Part shown: in pieces, positions 7,829 to 17,015 of the stretch
How positions within the stretch are numbered: the stretch's first letter is position 1
How the letters are laid out: every line of letters begins with the position of its first letter
NCBI RefSeq assembly: GCF_003014735.1
Contig: NZ_PYAX01000014.1
Span: 62,001 to 126,000, forward strand
From: Saccharothrix carnea
GTDB taxonomy: Bacteria; Actinomycetota; Actinomycetes; Mycobacteriales; Pseudonocardiaceae
Direction: 5' to 3'
DNA length: 64,000 nt
Program-made: the position numbers and the translations under genes
The notes under the pieces: generated by a model
The model's input: only the letters and a program-made list of their open reading frames with translations
Told to the model about the DNA's origin: nothing
Database searches by the model: none

Positions 7829-10800
7829 CTAGACGGACAACAGGGGCTTGAGGTCGGCGGCGTACTTGCGGATGAAGGACTCGGACAGCTGCGGTATGTC
7901 GCCGGTCATGGCGGAACCGGTGGCACCGGCGGCGCGGATCGCTTCGCGGAACCGCTCGGACGGGATCTCCGAGCCGCGCACGACCGGCTCGGGGTGTTCG
8001 AACCGGTGCAGCAGCGGCAGCGCCGAGTACTGCCGCTGCGCCTCGGGCAGCGCGCGCATCGCCGTTTCGAACCGGGCCAGCCAGTCCGCGTAGTCGTCCA
8101 CCCGCTCGATCCGGTGGCCGGCCGCGCTGAGCCAGTCGACGAACGTGTCCAGCGAGACGCCGTCGTCGTGCGGGTTCACCAGGCTGAACGTGCGGAACCC
8201 GGCGGCACCCCCGCCCAGTTCCGCCACGGCGGCGGCGGTGAAGTCGACCGGCAGGCCGTCGTAGTGCGCCGCCGACGCGTCGCCGGTGTAGAACGAGCGC
8301 GGCGCGATGCCGGTCGCGATGACGCTGAACAGCAGGCGGGTGAACACGTCCGGGATGTTCAGCTGCCCGCCGTACCGGCTGTGCGCGAGGATCATGTTCG
8401 AGCGGAACACGGTGACCGGCAGGCCGCACAGGTCGTGCGCCTCCCGCAGCAGCACCTCGCCCGCCCACTTGCTGGTGGCGTACCCGCCCGCGTAGCCCTC
8501 GTGGATCGGTTGCGCGGCCAAGGCCTGGCGCACGTCGGAGTCCTCGTCCAGCGCGGGGTGGCGCGAGGTCGAGACGGCGACGCTGGACAGGTAGGTGAAC
8601 GGCTTGACCCGGCCGGTGAGCCCGAGGCGGATCAGCTCGGCGGTGCCCACCACGTTGGCCTCGAACAGGTGGTTGTACGGCAGCACGTGGTTGACCAGCG
8701 CGCCGACGTGCACGATCTGGTCGACCTCTGTGGACAGTCGCGCCCACGTCGGCTCGGACAGGCCGAGCCGGGGTTCGGCGATGTCGCCCGCCAGCACCTC
8801 CAGGCTCCCGGTCAGCTCCGCCACCCGGGCGACCAGGTCCGAGTCACCGCCCGCGAACGCCTCGTCGAGCCGTTTCGCGGCGGCTTCGTCGTCCTTGCCG
8901 CGGACCACGCAGATCAGCTTCCCGCCGGACGGCGCCAGCCGTTCCAGCCACTCCAGGGCCACGAATCGGCCCAGGTAGCCGCTCGCGCCGGTGAGCAGGA
9001 CGGTCCGCGGCGCCCCGGTCGCGCGCGGGAGCGCCTTGGCATCGGCGATGGTGCGTGCGTCGAGGAACTTGTCCAGGGTGAGGTCGGCGGCACGGACCTC
9101 GGTGCGCGCGTCGCCGTGCACCGACTCGAACGTCGGCCGGTCCGACCCGGCGGCCCGCTTGCCCTCGATGTAAGCCGCGACCTGCCGCAGGTCGTTCGCC
9201 GGGCTGATGAGCACGTCCACCGGCACGCGCACGCCGAAGATGTCGTGCAGCAGGTTCGAGTACGACACCGCGGACAGCGAGTCGCCGCCCAGGTCGCGGA
9301 ACCGCGCGCCCGGGCTGACGTCGGCCATGGAGCCCGCCAGCAGCGCCCGCACGGCCCGCTGCACGGTCTCCAGCACGGGCCGGTCCGCGCCCGTGCGGCG
9401 GACTTCGAGCAGCTCTTCGGACTCCCGCTGCGCGATGTCGGCGTACAGCGCCTCCAACTCGTCGCGGTACCGGGCCAGCAGTTGCGGCCGCAGCAGCTTG
9501 CGGTGGTCGGACAGCAGGCCGTTCGCCTGGCTGAACGGCTCGCCCTCGATCAGGAAGTCGCGCGGGATCTCGTAGGAGTTCAGCCCCGCTTCCCGGGCGA
9601 TCTCCTGGAACGACTCGGTCAGCCGCTGCTTGATCTCGCCCGGCTGCCCGGCGAACTTGTCCAGCACGGCGGGCGTGGGCACGACCACGGCCAGCAGGTA
9701 CGACCGCTCGCTGTTGCCGTACAGGAAGATCTGCCGCACCAACGGGCTGGTGCCGAACGTGGCCTCCAGGCTCGGCGTGGCCACGAACTCGCCCTGGGAC
9801 AGCTTCAGCACGCTGTTGCGGCGGTCCAGGATCTCCAGCCGGTCCGGCGCGACCTCGGCGACGATGTCACCGGTCTTGTAGTAGCCGTCCTCGTCGAAGA
9901 TCGTCGCCGACAGCTCGGGCTGCTTGTAGTAGCCCGGGATCGCGGAGTCGGTCTTGAGCAGCAGCTCGCCCCTGGGGTGCGGCACGTCGGTCCGGTAGTA
10001 GCCCAGCTCGGGCACGTCCACGATCTTGTAGTCGATCACCGGCGGGCGCAGCATGGAGCCGTCCACCGAGACGCCCGCGACCTCCGTGGTGCCGTAGAGG
10101 ATGTGCAGTTCCAGGTCCAGCAACGACTCCACGAACGCGCGCAGCTCGGCCGAGAGCGGCGCGGAACCGCAGCTGGCCCAGCCGATGCGGCCACCGAGGA
10201 CGTTCTCGCGGATGTGCTTCTTGACCTCTTCCTCCAGCGCCGCGCGGTCGACGTCGCCGACGGCACGCCGGTCGACCTCGCTGCGGTGGTACTGGAACAA
10301 CATCTCGCACACCCTGGGCACCAGCGACAGCTCGGTGGGCCGGGCGAGCGCGATGTCCTCGAAGAACGTGGACAGGTCGCTGCTCGCGGTGAAGTAGCTG
10401 ATCCCGCCGCGCGCCAACGTGTTCTTCACCGAGGAGTGCCCGGCCACGTGGCTCATCGGCATGTAGTGGAACGTGATCGCCTGCTGCTCGGAGAACAGGT
10501 CCGCCCAGCCACCGCCGCCGAACATCGCGCCCACCAGGCGTTCGGTGTAGATCGCGCCCTTCGGGGTGCCGGTGCTGCCCGACGTGTAGACGAGCATGGT
10601 CATCGGGTCGTCGCCGTCCTCGGGCGTGAACAGCGGCGCCTCCGGCAACCCCGCGCCCCGGTCGAGGACGTCCGACAAGGACTCGACGGAGACACCGCGG
10701 TCGGCCAGGCGCTTGTGCACGGCGGTGAACCTGTCCCGCTGGTCGTCCACTTCGGCGTGGTAGTCGAAGACCACCAGGCGGCGGACGGACGGGGTGGCCA

Positions 10801-11218
10801 GGACGAGCTCGGCCGCGGCGTCCGCCCGTTCGACGGAGGCGGCCACGACGGTGGGCTCGGTCTCCGCCAGGATCTCCTTGAGCTGCGTGATCGGTGCGCT
10901 GGTCTGCAGCGGGATGGTGATCGCGCCGAGGCAGACGCACGCCAGGTCGACCGTCGTGTAGTCGCGGCCGGCGAACCCGAGCAGGGCGACGCGGTCACCC
11001 GGTGCGGTGGCGTGGGCGGTGTTGCGGTGCCACTCGTTCGCCACCGCGCGGACGCGCCGCCACAACTGGTCGAAGGTGGTCGTCTCGTACGACGGCAGCA
11101 GCCGAAGCGAGGCGCGGCCGGTGTCGGGGTCCTGAGTGATCTCCTTCGCGCGTTCACCCAGGGCGGGCCGGTCCGCGTAGCGCCGCATCACTTCTGCCAC
11201 CGTTTGCGTAAGCCGCAT
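7829..11218 (-). CDS. Carboxylic acid reductase (A-PCP-thioester reductase)
   Basis: A 1129-residue three-domain enzyme. The adenylation domain has YTSGSTGTPKG (residues 211-221), YGTTE (375-379) and YKTGD (447-451). The carrier domain has LGGDSLS with the phosphopantetheine Ser at ~647. The reductase domain has the NADPH motif LLTGASGYLGRF (~741-752) and catalytic Tyr/Lys in GGYATSK (Y~913, K~917). It activates a carboxylate with ATP, loads it on the carrier arm and releases the aldehyde with NADPH. The substrate is probably an aromatic or dihydroaromatic acid from the phzCDE route (inference). ATG 11218, with GGAG six bases upstream, is preferred to GTG 11230. A phosphopantetheinyl transferase is needed but not present in the window. 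Confidence 0.93.
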   Translation of the reverse strand: MRLTQTVAEVMRRYADRPALGERAKEITQDPDTGRASLRLLPSYETTTFDQLWRRVRAVANEWHRNTAHATAPGDRVALLGFAGRDYTTVDLACVCLGAITIPLQTSAPITQLKEILAETEPTVVAASVERADAAAELVLATPSVRRLVVFDYHAEVDDQRDRFTAVHKRLADRGVSVESLSDVLDRGAGLPEAPLFTPEDGDDPMTMLVYTSGSTGTPKGAIYTERLVGAMFGGGGWADLFSEQQAITFHYMPMSHVAGHSSVKNTLARGGISYFTASSDLSTFFEDIALARPTELSLVPRVCEMLFQYHRSEVDRRAVGDVDRAALEEEVKKHIRENVLGGRIGWASCGSAPLSAELRAFVESLLDLELHILYGTTEVAGVSVDGSMLRPPVIDYKIVDVPELGYYRTDVPHPRGELLLKTDSAIPGYYKQPELSATIFDEDGYYKTGDIVAEVAPDRLEILDRRNSVLKLSQGEFVATPSLEATFGTSPLVRQIFLYGNSERSYLLAVVVPTPAVLDKFAGQPGEIKQRLTESFQEIAREAGLNSYEIPRDFLIEGEPFSQANGLLSDHRKLLRPQLLARYRDELEALYADIAQRESEELLEVRRTGADRPVLETVQRAVRALLAGSMADVSPGARFRDLGGDSLSAVSYSNLLHDIFGVRVPVDVLISPANDLRQVAAYIEGKRAAGSDRPTFESVHGDARTEVRAADLTLDKFLDARTIADAKALPRATGAPRTVLLTGASGYLGRFVALEWLERLAPSGGKLICVVRGKDDEAAAKRLDEAFAGGDSDLVARVAELTGSLEVLAGDIAEPRLGLSEPTWARLSTEVDQIVHVGALVNHVLPYNHLFEANVVGTAELIRLGLTGRVKPFTYLSSVAVSTSRHPALDEDSDVRQALAAQPIHEGYAGGYATSKWAGEVLLREAHDLCGLPVTVFRSNMILAHSRYGGQLNIPDVFTRLLFSVIATGIAPRSFYTGDASAAHYDGLPVDFTAAAVAELGGGAAGFRTFSLVNPHDDGVSLDTFVDWLSAAGHRIERVDDYADWLARFETAMRALPEAQRQYSALPLLHRFEHPEPVVRGSEIPSERFREAIRAAGATGSAMTGDIPQLSESFIRKYAADLKPLLSV

Positions 11219-11323
11219 GCTGGTCTCCACATCGCATCACTGGCCGACTGCGAGGCTCGAAAACCGAGGGCCTGGTGCTCATCGGAGCGTTCGTCGGCGG
11301 GTCGCGCTGTTCTCCAGTTCGTC

Positions 11324-11384
11324 ACCGACGCTAGCCGTGCGCGGAGTGGACTTCCCACACGCCGCGGGACAATCTGTCATGTCG
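11324..11384 (-). promoter_or_regulatory. Conserved promoter element of the CAR operon
   Basis: On the minus strand the 13-mer CGACATGACAGAT (11384-11372) is followed after exactly 38 nt by TAGCGTCGGT (11333-11324), whose TAGCGT could be a -10 hexamer. The same two blocks with the same spacing precede the flavin monooxygenase gene at 22470-22410. An activator site near -70 plus a -10 is the simplest reading. Confidence 0.6.
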
Positions 11385-11431
11385 GCGGTGGCGTGAACTT
11401 CGTTGTGCCAGCAGGAAGACCGAAGGCGGCA

Positions 11432-11472
11432 CGAAGCCGCCGACTCGCGTCAGGTGCGCGTCGGCGGCTTCG
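11432..11472 (-). terminator. Hairpin downstream of the first MarR gene
   Basis: A perfect 13-bp stem (CGAAGCCGCCGAC at 11432-11444 and its complement at 11460-11472) with a 15-nt loop begins 12 bases after the MarR stop codon. It separates this regulator from the CAR operon promoter. Confidence 0.6.
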
Positions 11473-11484
11473 GGAGAGGGATCG

Positions 11485-11949
11485 CTAGCGGGACGCCCCG
11501 GCGTAGGGCAGGGCGGCGAGCGCGTCGACCAGCGGCGCCAACTCGGGCAGCTCCGCCGCTTCCCGCAACGCCTGGGCGAGCGTCTCGTCGTGGGTCGAGC
11601 GGGCGCGTTCCAGCGCCGCGCGGCCGGCCTCCGTGACCTCGGTGTAGATGCCGCGGCGGTCGTCCTCGCACAGGGACCGCTGGAGCAGGCCGCGCCGCTC
11701 CAGCCGGGTCACCAGCCGGGTGGTCGCCGACTGGCTCAGCACCACGGCCTTGGCCACCTGGTTCATCCGCAGCAGCTGGCGCGGTGACGGCTGCCGGGAC
11801 AGCACGTCCAGCAGGCTGTACTCGCTCACGGACAGGTCATGACCCTGCTGGAGCGCGCGCTCCAGCACGTCCTCGATGCGCGCGTGCAGCGCGGCCAGGG
11901 TCCGCCAGCCCTGCGCCCGGGTCTCGACGGCGTCGTCGGCGTTCGTCAC
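11485..11949 (-). CDS. MarR-family regulator (paralogue 1)
   Basis: A 154-residue winged-helix regulator. The recognition region reads AVVLSQSATTRLVTRLERRGLLQR, followed by the wing DDRRGIYTEVTEAGRAALERA. GTG 11949 is chosen because of AGGGAGGGATG just upstream; the reading frame stays open further upstream without a better site. It is closely similar to the MarR protein at 22463-23005 along its whole length, including SVSEY, SATTRLV and ELPELAPLVDALAAL, so the two arose by duplication. It is likely a ligand-responsive repressor of cluster promoters and probably of its own gene, because an inverted repeat sits upstream. Confidence 0.88.
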   Translation of the reverse strand: MTNADDAVETRAQGWRTLAALHARIEDVLERALQQGHDLSVSEYSLLDVLSRQPSPRQLLRMNQVAKAVVLSQSATTRLVTRLERRGLLQRSLCEDDRRGIYTEVTEAGRAALERARSTHDETLAQALREAAELPELAPLVDALAALPYAGASR

Positions 11950-12016
11950 GGTGACATCCCTCCCTGCGGCCCGCTGCTTCCGCACGGCAACCTCGGCACC
12001 GTACCCTTTATACGCC

Positions 12017-12048
12017 GTGTGCAACTATTGCACGTGCTGGTAGAGTGC
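12017..12048. promoter_or_regulatory. MarR box: GTGCAA-CTA-TTGCAC plus conserved flank
   Basis: A perfect inverted repeat GTGCAA/TTGCAC (12019-12033) lies about 70 bases upstream of the MarR start. The block GTGTGCAACTATTGCACGTG followed by CTGGTAGAGTGC matches, at about 24 of 32 positions, the block at 23071-23102 upstream of the second MarR gene. This is probably the operator for one or both MarR proteins. Confidence 0.55.
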
Positions 12049-12706
12049 TTGTGGCCATAGTAGCGGGAAACGGCGAGCCGTGGCCGGTGCGACGCCCACC
12101 CGGCGACCGGCCCGCGTGACGCCTCCCGGCTGCCGCCTCCCCGGGCGTGCTCCCACCCGCCACTCGTGAATCCGACGCGCACGGAACCGCATTTCCGCCC
12201 GCCGCCGCGGGTGGTGCCGGAAAGCACGACAATCCATGCCGCCACCCTCCTTCACCGGAGTCATTCCCGACGGCGTGGAAAGCGACCCGTGGTCGCGGTC
12301 GGCAAATCACCGGGCGACAACTCGTGGCCGGCTCATTGCACACGATCGGCGGTTCCGCGACGGTTATGCCGTCGACCACCTCGGCTTGCCCGATCGGGGC
12401 AACTTCGGTTTCACGCACGGACTCCGCCGCGTCGGTGGCAGCCTGGACCTGCGCTGCCGGAGCCGCGGCGGTGCTCGTGAGCCGGGCCGCCGATACGTCC
12501 GATCCGGCGGTCCTGATGCTGCTCACGCCACGGCCGCACCCCTCGGGAACGAGCGCCGACCACCCGATCGGTCTATTCGGTGTCCACCCCGAAAATTTAA
12601 TGGCGAGTAGTCGGAGTTCCTCATTCCCGCACTTCGCCCGCCCAACGTCCGAAGCCCCTTCGGCGGTCGATGTCGATACGCTGAACAGTGACCGGCTCGA
12701 CCGTCT

Positions 12707-12716
12707 ACCCAACGTG
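12707..12716 (+). promoter_or_regulatory. ACCCAACGTG site upstream of pucR 1
   Basis: This 10-mer, 68 bases before the pucR start, is identical to one arm of the inverted repeat at 19641-19672 in front of the transposase-like gene. It may be a half-site for the same regulator. Confidence 0.3.
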
Positions 12717-12783
12717 ATTAACCGACGAATGTAGTGGTTCGATCGGGTGACGGCAGTGTACTTGACTTGGGGGTGTCCTGACC

Positions 12784-14748
12784 GTGGAGACTTTTGTGCC
12801 TCCGCAGCTGACCGTGAGCGGCGGCCTGGACGAGTTACTCGAATTGCTGGCCAGCGGGGCGCCGGCGGACGCGTTCGAGGACTTCCTGGACGACGCCCGG
12901 AGGTTCGGCGTCACCGGGGTGGCGACCACCGACGTGAAGGCCGCCGTGTGGCGGGCCATGCGCGTGCACACGCAGATCCAACGCGGCCGCGTCCGGGAGG
13001 CGGGGCTCACCGCGCTCATCGACGCCGCGCGCGACCTGGCGCTGCCCTACGACTCGGTGGGCGGCCTGCTGCACGCCATCGCCCGGCGCGCGCGGCACCT
13101 GCTGAGCATGGACATGGCCTACATCACCATCGCCGACGAGGAGCACGACCACGTCCAGGTGCGTGCGGCGGACGGCCACACGTCCGGGCTGAGCATCGGC
13201 CTGCGGCTGCCCGCCGACGACGGCATCACCACCGCGGGCCCGGCCACCACCGCCCCGTTCGCCACGCACGACCTGCTGGCCGACGACCAGGTCGGGCTGC
13301 ACCCGGCGTTCGAGGAGATGGTCCGGGTCGAAGGGCTGCACGCGATGATCGCCGTGCCGCTGGGCCACGGCGACCACTCGAACGGTCGCGCGCCCCGCGG
13401 CAGGCTGTACGTGGCGAGCCGCAAGGTGCACCACTTCACCGCCGACGAGCGGTCCCTGGTCGGCTCGCTCGGCATCCTCGCCGCCATCTACCTGGAGACC
13501 ACCCACCTCCGCCTCGCCGCCGAGGCGCGTGCCGCCGAGCTGGAAGCGCGCCTGGCCCAGGTGTCGCGGACCGCCGACCGGTTCCGCGAGCAGTGCGACC
13601 TGCAGACCTCGCTGGTCGACCTGCTGGTCTCCGGCGGCGACCTGCGCACCCTGGCCGACCGCGCCGCGGCGTCGTTCGGCGGCCGGGTGAGCGTCTACAC
13701 CGCGGGCGGCGACGTGCTGGTCACCGCGGGGGACGGCCAGGACGACGGTGACGACACCGCCGCGCTGGCCATCGCCGTGGAGATGCTCACCGCGGACCCC
13801 GCGTCGGCGGGAGGTGGGCGGTGGGTGGCGCCGCTGTGCGCCGCGAAGGACTACATCGGCGCGCTGGTCCTGTGCGCGCCCGGCGACCTGTCCGCGAGCG
13901 CGCGCAAGCATCTGCGGCTGTATGCGCAGACGGCCGCTTTGCTCGTCCGGCGGGACAAGCTCACCTCCGGCCACGACGGCGAGGTGCGCGACCGGCTGCT
14001 CGACGACGCGCTCAGCGACGAGCGCCGGGTGCCGCGCCTGCTCGCCGAACGCGCCCGCCGGATCGGGCTCGACCTGTCGCGGCCGTACCTGATGGTGGTC
14101 GCCCGGCCGGAGAGCAGCATCCAGAGCCGGACCAACGCGTGGGGGTCGGCGTACGCGCGGCGGATGGGCGGGCTGCGCAGTTGCCGCAACGGCCACCTGA
14201 TCATGCTCCTGCCCGGTGGCGACGCGGGTGCCGTGGCCAGGGACGTGGCCGCCGCCATGGCGTCCGACCTGGGCAAACCGGTCTCGACCGGTGCGGCGGG
14301 TCCGCTGACCGGCGCGGAGTCCGTGCAACTGGGCTACCGCGAGGCGATGCGCTGCCTCGACGCGGTGACGGCGCTCGGCGTGGAGGGCGGCGCGGGGTCC
14401 GCGCGGGAACTCGGGTTCGTCGGCGCGCTGGTGTCGGCCGACCACGACGTGGCTGGTTTCATCGAGTCGGCCATCGGGCCGGTGCTCGAGTACGACCGGG
14501 AGCGGTTCACCGACCTGGTGCCCACGCTCCAGGCGTACTTCGACGCGGGCGGCAGCCCCACCTACGCCGCCGAACGGCTGCACGTGCACACCAACACCGT
14601 CACCCGCCGGCTCGACCGGATCAAGGACCTGCTCGGCCCGGACTGGCAGAAACCCGCGCAGGCGCTGGAGATCCAGCTCGCGCTGCGCCTGCTGCGCGTC
14701 CGCGCGGCGCTGAGCACCCAACCGGAGTCGCGGGCCGTCAACAGCTGA
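12784..14748 (+). CDS. PucR-type regulator with GAF domain (paralogue 1)
   Basis: A 654-residue regulator. A GAF-like sensor spans about residues 75-240 (LLHAIARRARHLLSMDMAYITIAD, MIAVPLGHG, GRLYVASRKVHHFTADE). A coiled linker (LRLAAEARAAELEARLAQV) and a middle domain follow, and the C-terminal PucR HTH reads LQAYFDAGGSPTYAAERLHVHTNTVTRRLDRIKDLLG. It has exactly the same length and domain layout as the protein at 24817-26781. GTG 12784 follows GGGGGTG. Codon 18 (12835-12837) is TTA, a rare leucine codon in such genomes that often ties expression to the bldA tRNA. It is a likely activator of the biosynthetic operons. Confidence 0.9.
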   Translation: METFVPPQLTVSGGLDELLELLASGAPADAFEDFLDDARRFGVTGVATTDVKAAVWRAMRVHTQIQRGRVREAGLTALIDAARDLALPYDSVGGLLHAIARRARHLLSMDMAYITIADEEHDHVQVRAADGHTSGLSIGLRLPADDGITTAGPATTAPFATHDLLADDQVGLHPAFEEMVRVEGLHAMIAVPLGHGDHSNGRAPRGRLYVASRKVHHFTADERSLVGSLGILAAIYLETTHLRLAAEARAAELEARLAQVSRTADRFREQCDLQTSLVDLLVSGGDLRTLADRAAASFGGRVSVYTAGGDVLVTAGDGQDDGDDTAALAIAVEMLTADPASAGGGRWVAPLCAAKDYIGALVLCAPGDLSASARKHLRLYAQTAALLVRRDKLTSGHDGEVRDRLLDDALSDERRVPRLLAERARRIGLDLSRPYLMVVARPESSIQSRTNAWGSAYARRMGGLRSCRNGHLIMLLPGGDAGAVARDVAAAMASDLGKPVSTGAAGPLTGAESVQLGYREAMRCLDAVTALGVEGGAGSARELGFVGALVSADHDVAGFIESAIGPVLEYDRERFTDLVPTLQAYFDAGGSPTYAAERLHVHTNTVTRRLDRIKDLLGPDWQKPAQALEIQLALRLLRVRAALSTQPESRAVNS

Positions 14749-14777
14749 CCGGGCTCGACGCGCGGCGCCGCGGTGGA

Positions 14778-14806
14778 GCGGGTGGCCGGTGCACACCGCC
14801 ACCCGC
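14778..14806. terminator. Hairpin between convergent pucR 1 and phzE
   Basis: GCGGGTGGC and GCCACCCGC form a 9-bp stem in the 80-bp gap between the two convergent stop codons. It could serve both strands. There is no T-tract. Confidence 0.4.
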
Positions 14807-14828
14807 CGCACCCGCGGACCACCGACGG

Positions 14829-17015
14829 TCACACCGGCGGCTGCGGCCAACGCCGAAGCCCCTGCCACGGACTCGCCTCGACATTCGAGGACAGCCCCGA
14901 CCCACCCATCGCCCACGTCCCGGACGGTTGAGGCCCGGGCGTCTGCGCCCTGGGCGTAGGCCCTGCTGCCTGCGGTCCCGCCTGGGCCCTGGGTACCTGG
15001 GTGCCGCCCGCCAACGGGCCGGTCGGCCGAGGACCCGTGGCCAGCGGGCCGGTGGGTCGCGTTCCGAGGCGTGTGCCACCGGCCGTCAGCGCCTCCACCC
15101 CGACCTGGCCGACCCAGCCCCGCGGCCGGGGCAGCACCCCGGTCAGCCCGGTCAGCAGCGAGCCGATGATGGCCGGGCCGTCCTGCGTCAGCACCGACTC
15201 CGCGTGGAACTGGATGGACGCGAAGTGCGAGCCCCGCAAGGCGTGCACCTGGCCGGTCGCCGGGTCACGGCTGATCTCCACCGCACCGACCCGCGGGTGG
15301 TGCAGGACGTCCGACTCGCTGCTCGCCGCGAACGTGTTGTAGAAACCCACCCGCCGCGGCGTGCCGAACAGGTCGATCCCGAGCTGCACACCCTGGTTCG
15401 GCACGTCCCGGCGGACCAGCGGCAGCCCCAGCCGCGAGCTGAGCACCTGGTGGCTCAGGCACACCGCCAGGAACGGCACGCGTTCCGCCAACAGCCGGTC
15501 CACGGTGGACTGCAGGTGCGCGATCTTCGGGTGACCGCTCTCGCGCGGGTCACCCGGCCCCGGACCCATCAGCACGAGGTCGGCATCACCCACGTCGTAC
15601 GGCTCGTCGAACCGGCGGATCACCACCTCCAGCCCCAACGACCGCAGCTGGTGCGCCAGCATCGAGGTGAACGTGTCCTCGGCGTCCACGATCAGCACCC
15701 GCAGACCCGCCAACGCCGGGTCCGCCGCAGCACGCGACCCGTTCTCCGACAACCAGAACCCCGCGATGTCGACGTTGCGCGCACGCAACGCATCCCGGAC
15801 CTCCGGGTGCTCGGCGAACCCGACCCGTCCGTCCGAACGCGGGCTCGGGTCCGACCCCAGCGCGGCCAGCAGGCCCGCCGCCTTGGCCCTGGTCTCGGCG
15901 ACCTCCGCCAGCGGGTCGGAGTGCCGGACCAGCGTCGCGCCCACGTCGACGCGGACCGTGCCGCCACCGTCGATCGCGGCCGTGCGGATCAGGATGGACG
16001 AGTCCAGGGAGTGGCTGCCGTCCGGCTCGCGGCCGATCAGCGCGACCACACCGCTGTAGTACGCCCGGCCGTCCGGCTCGTGCCGGCTGATCACCTTGCA
16101 GGCGCTCTCCAACGGGCTGCCGGTGACGGTCGGCGCGAACATCGTCTCGCGCAGGATGTCGCGCGGGTCCCGGTCGGTGCGGCCCGCGATGAAGTACTCG
16201 GTGTGCGCGAGCCTGGCCATCTCCCGCAGGTACGGCCCGTGGACGCGGCCGCCGTCCGGGCAGATGCGGCCCATCATCTTCAGTTCCTCGTCCAGCACCA
16301 TGTAGAGCTCGTCGGACTCCTTGTTGTCGGCCAGGAAGTCCAGCACGCCCCGCAGCGCGGGCCCGGTCGGCGGGTAGCGGTACGTGCCGCTGATCGGGTT
16401 CATCACCGCCGTGCCGCCCGTGACGCTGATGTGCCGTTCCGGGGTCGCGCCGACGAACGTCCGGTCGCCGGTGTGCACCACGAACGTCCAGTAGGCACCG
16501 GTCTCGTCCAGGAGCAGCCTGCGGAACAACGACAGCGCCGACCGCGGCGAGTAGTCCACGATGTCGGCGACGTACGCGCGGCGGATGACGAAGTTCGCAC
16601 CCTCGCCCTCGCCGATCTCGTCCGCCAGCACCCGGCGCACGATCTCGGCGTAGCTGTCGTCGTCGGTGTCGAACCGGCCGCGGGCCAGTTCCAGCGGCAC
16701 GTCCGGCAGCCGGCTCAGCACGTCGTCCAGCGGCAGCACGGCCTGGTCGGCGACGGTGAGCGCGAGCAGCGGCTCGCCGTCGTCGCGGTGCACGTAGCCG
16801 CGCTCGCGGATCTGCCGGAACGGCACCACCGCCAGCACGTCGTGCCTCGCCTCGGCCACCGGCCCGGTCGGCAGCGCGATGTCCGCCAGCACGTCCGGCG
16901 TCGTCACGTCGCCGACCAGCACGTCCACCACGGCCCGACCGGATTCGGTCCGGTGCAGCAGCGCGAACGGCCGGTCCGGCCCGGCCAGCACCCGGTCCAG
17001 CAGGTCCCCGGTCAC
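14829..17015 (-). CDS. phzE: 2-amino-2-deoxyisochorismate synthase PhzE, extended C terminus
   Basis: A 728-residue fusion of a chorismate-binding (TrpE-like) domain and a class I glutamine amidotransferase domain. PhzE-type features include NKESDELYMVLDEELKMMGRI and SGTYRYPPTGPALRG. The amidotransferase has MGPGPGDP, the nucleophile in FLAVCLSHQVL and the His/Glu pair in FHAESVLTQDG. It converts chorismate and glutamine to 2-amino-2-deoxyisochorismate. It begins at GTG 17015, overlapping the phzD stop by GTGA. Known PhzE proteins end near residue 630; this one carries ~95 extra Pro/Gly/Thr-rich residues with a TGPL repeat. Confidence 0.93.
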   Translation of the reverse strand: MTGDLLDRVLAGPDRPFALLHRTESGRAVVDVLVGDVTTPDVLADIALPTGPVAEARHDVLAVVPFRQIRERGYVHRDDGEPLLALTVADQAVLPLDDVLSRLPDVPLELARGRFDTDDDSYAEIVRRVLADEIGEGEGANFVIRRAYVADIVDYSPRSALSLFRRLLLDETGAYWTFVVHTGDRTFVGATPERHISVTGGTAVMNPISGTYRYPPTGPALRGVLDFLADNKESDELYMVLDEELKMMGRICPDGGRVHGPYLREMARLAHTEYFIAGRTDRDPRDILRETMFAPTVTGSPLESACKVISRHEPDGRAYYSGVVALIGREPDGSHSLDSSILIRTAAIDGGGTVRVDVGATLVRHSDPLAEVAETRAKAAGLLAALGSDPSPRSDGRVGFAEHPEVRDALRARNVDIAGFWLSENGSRAAADPALAGLRVLIVDAEDTFTSMLAHQLRSLGLEVVIRRFDEPYDVGDADLVLMGPGPGDPRESGHPKIAHLQSTVDRLLAERVPFLAVCLSHQVLSSRLGLPLVRRDVPNQGVQLGIDLFGTPRRVGFYNTFAASSESDVLHHPRVGAVEISRDPATGQVHALRGSHFASIQFHAESVLTQDGPAIIGSLLTGLTGVLPRPRGWVGQVGVEALTAGGTRLGTRPTGPLATGPRPTGPLAGGTQVPRAQAGPQAAGPTPRAQTPGPQPSGTWAMGGSGLSSNVEASPWQGLRRWPQPPV

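Larger units (their letters stand above)
11950..12783. other. 834-bp regulatory gap between divergent marR and pucR genes
   Basis: This stretch holds the MarR box (12011-12048) and, near the pucR end, the 10-mer ACCCAACGTG. Base composition is lower in GC than the flanking genes. Several open frames exist on both strands. The best is on the minus strand from about 12534, opening with a GTG and having roughly 80 percent G/C third positions for ~70 codons, but it lacks a good ribosome binding site and any recognisable domain. I do not call a gene here. Confidence 0.4.

Noticed and set aside
7025..11488. 1487-codon open frame on the plus strand opposite the CAR operon
   Set aside because: It is the antisense shadow of high-GC genes; the minus-strand CAR and methyltransferase motifs are unambiguous.
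12147..12734. 195-codon plus-strand ORF in the marR-pucR gap
   Set aside because: No ribosome binding site, mixed third-position composition and no recognisable domain.
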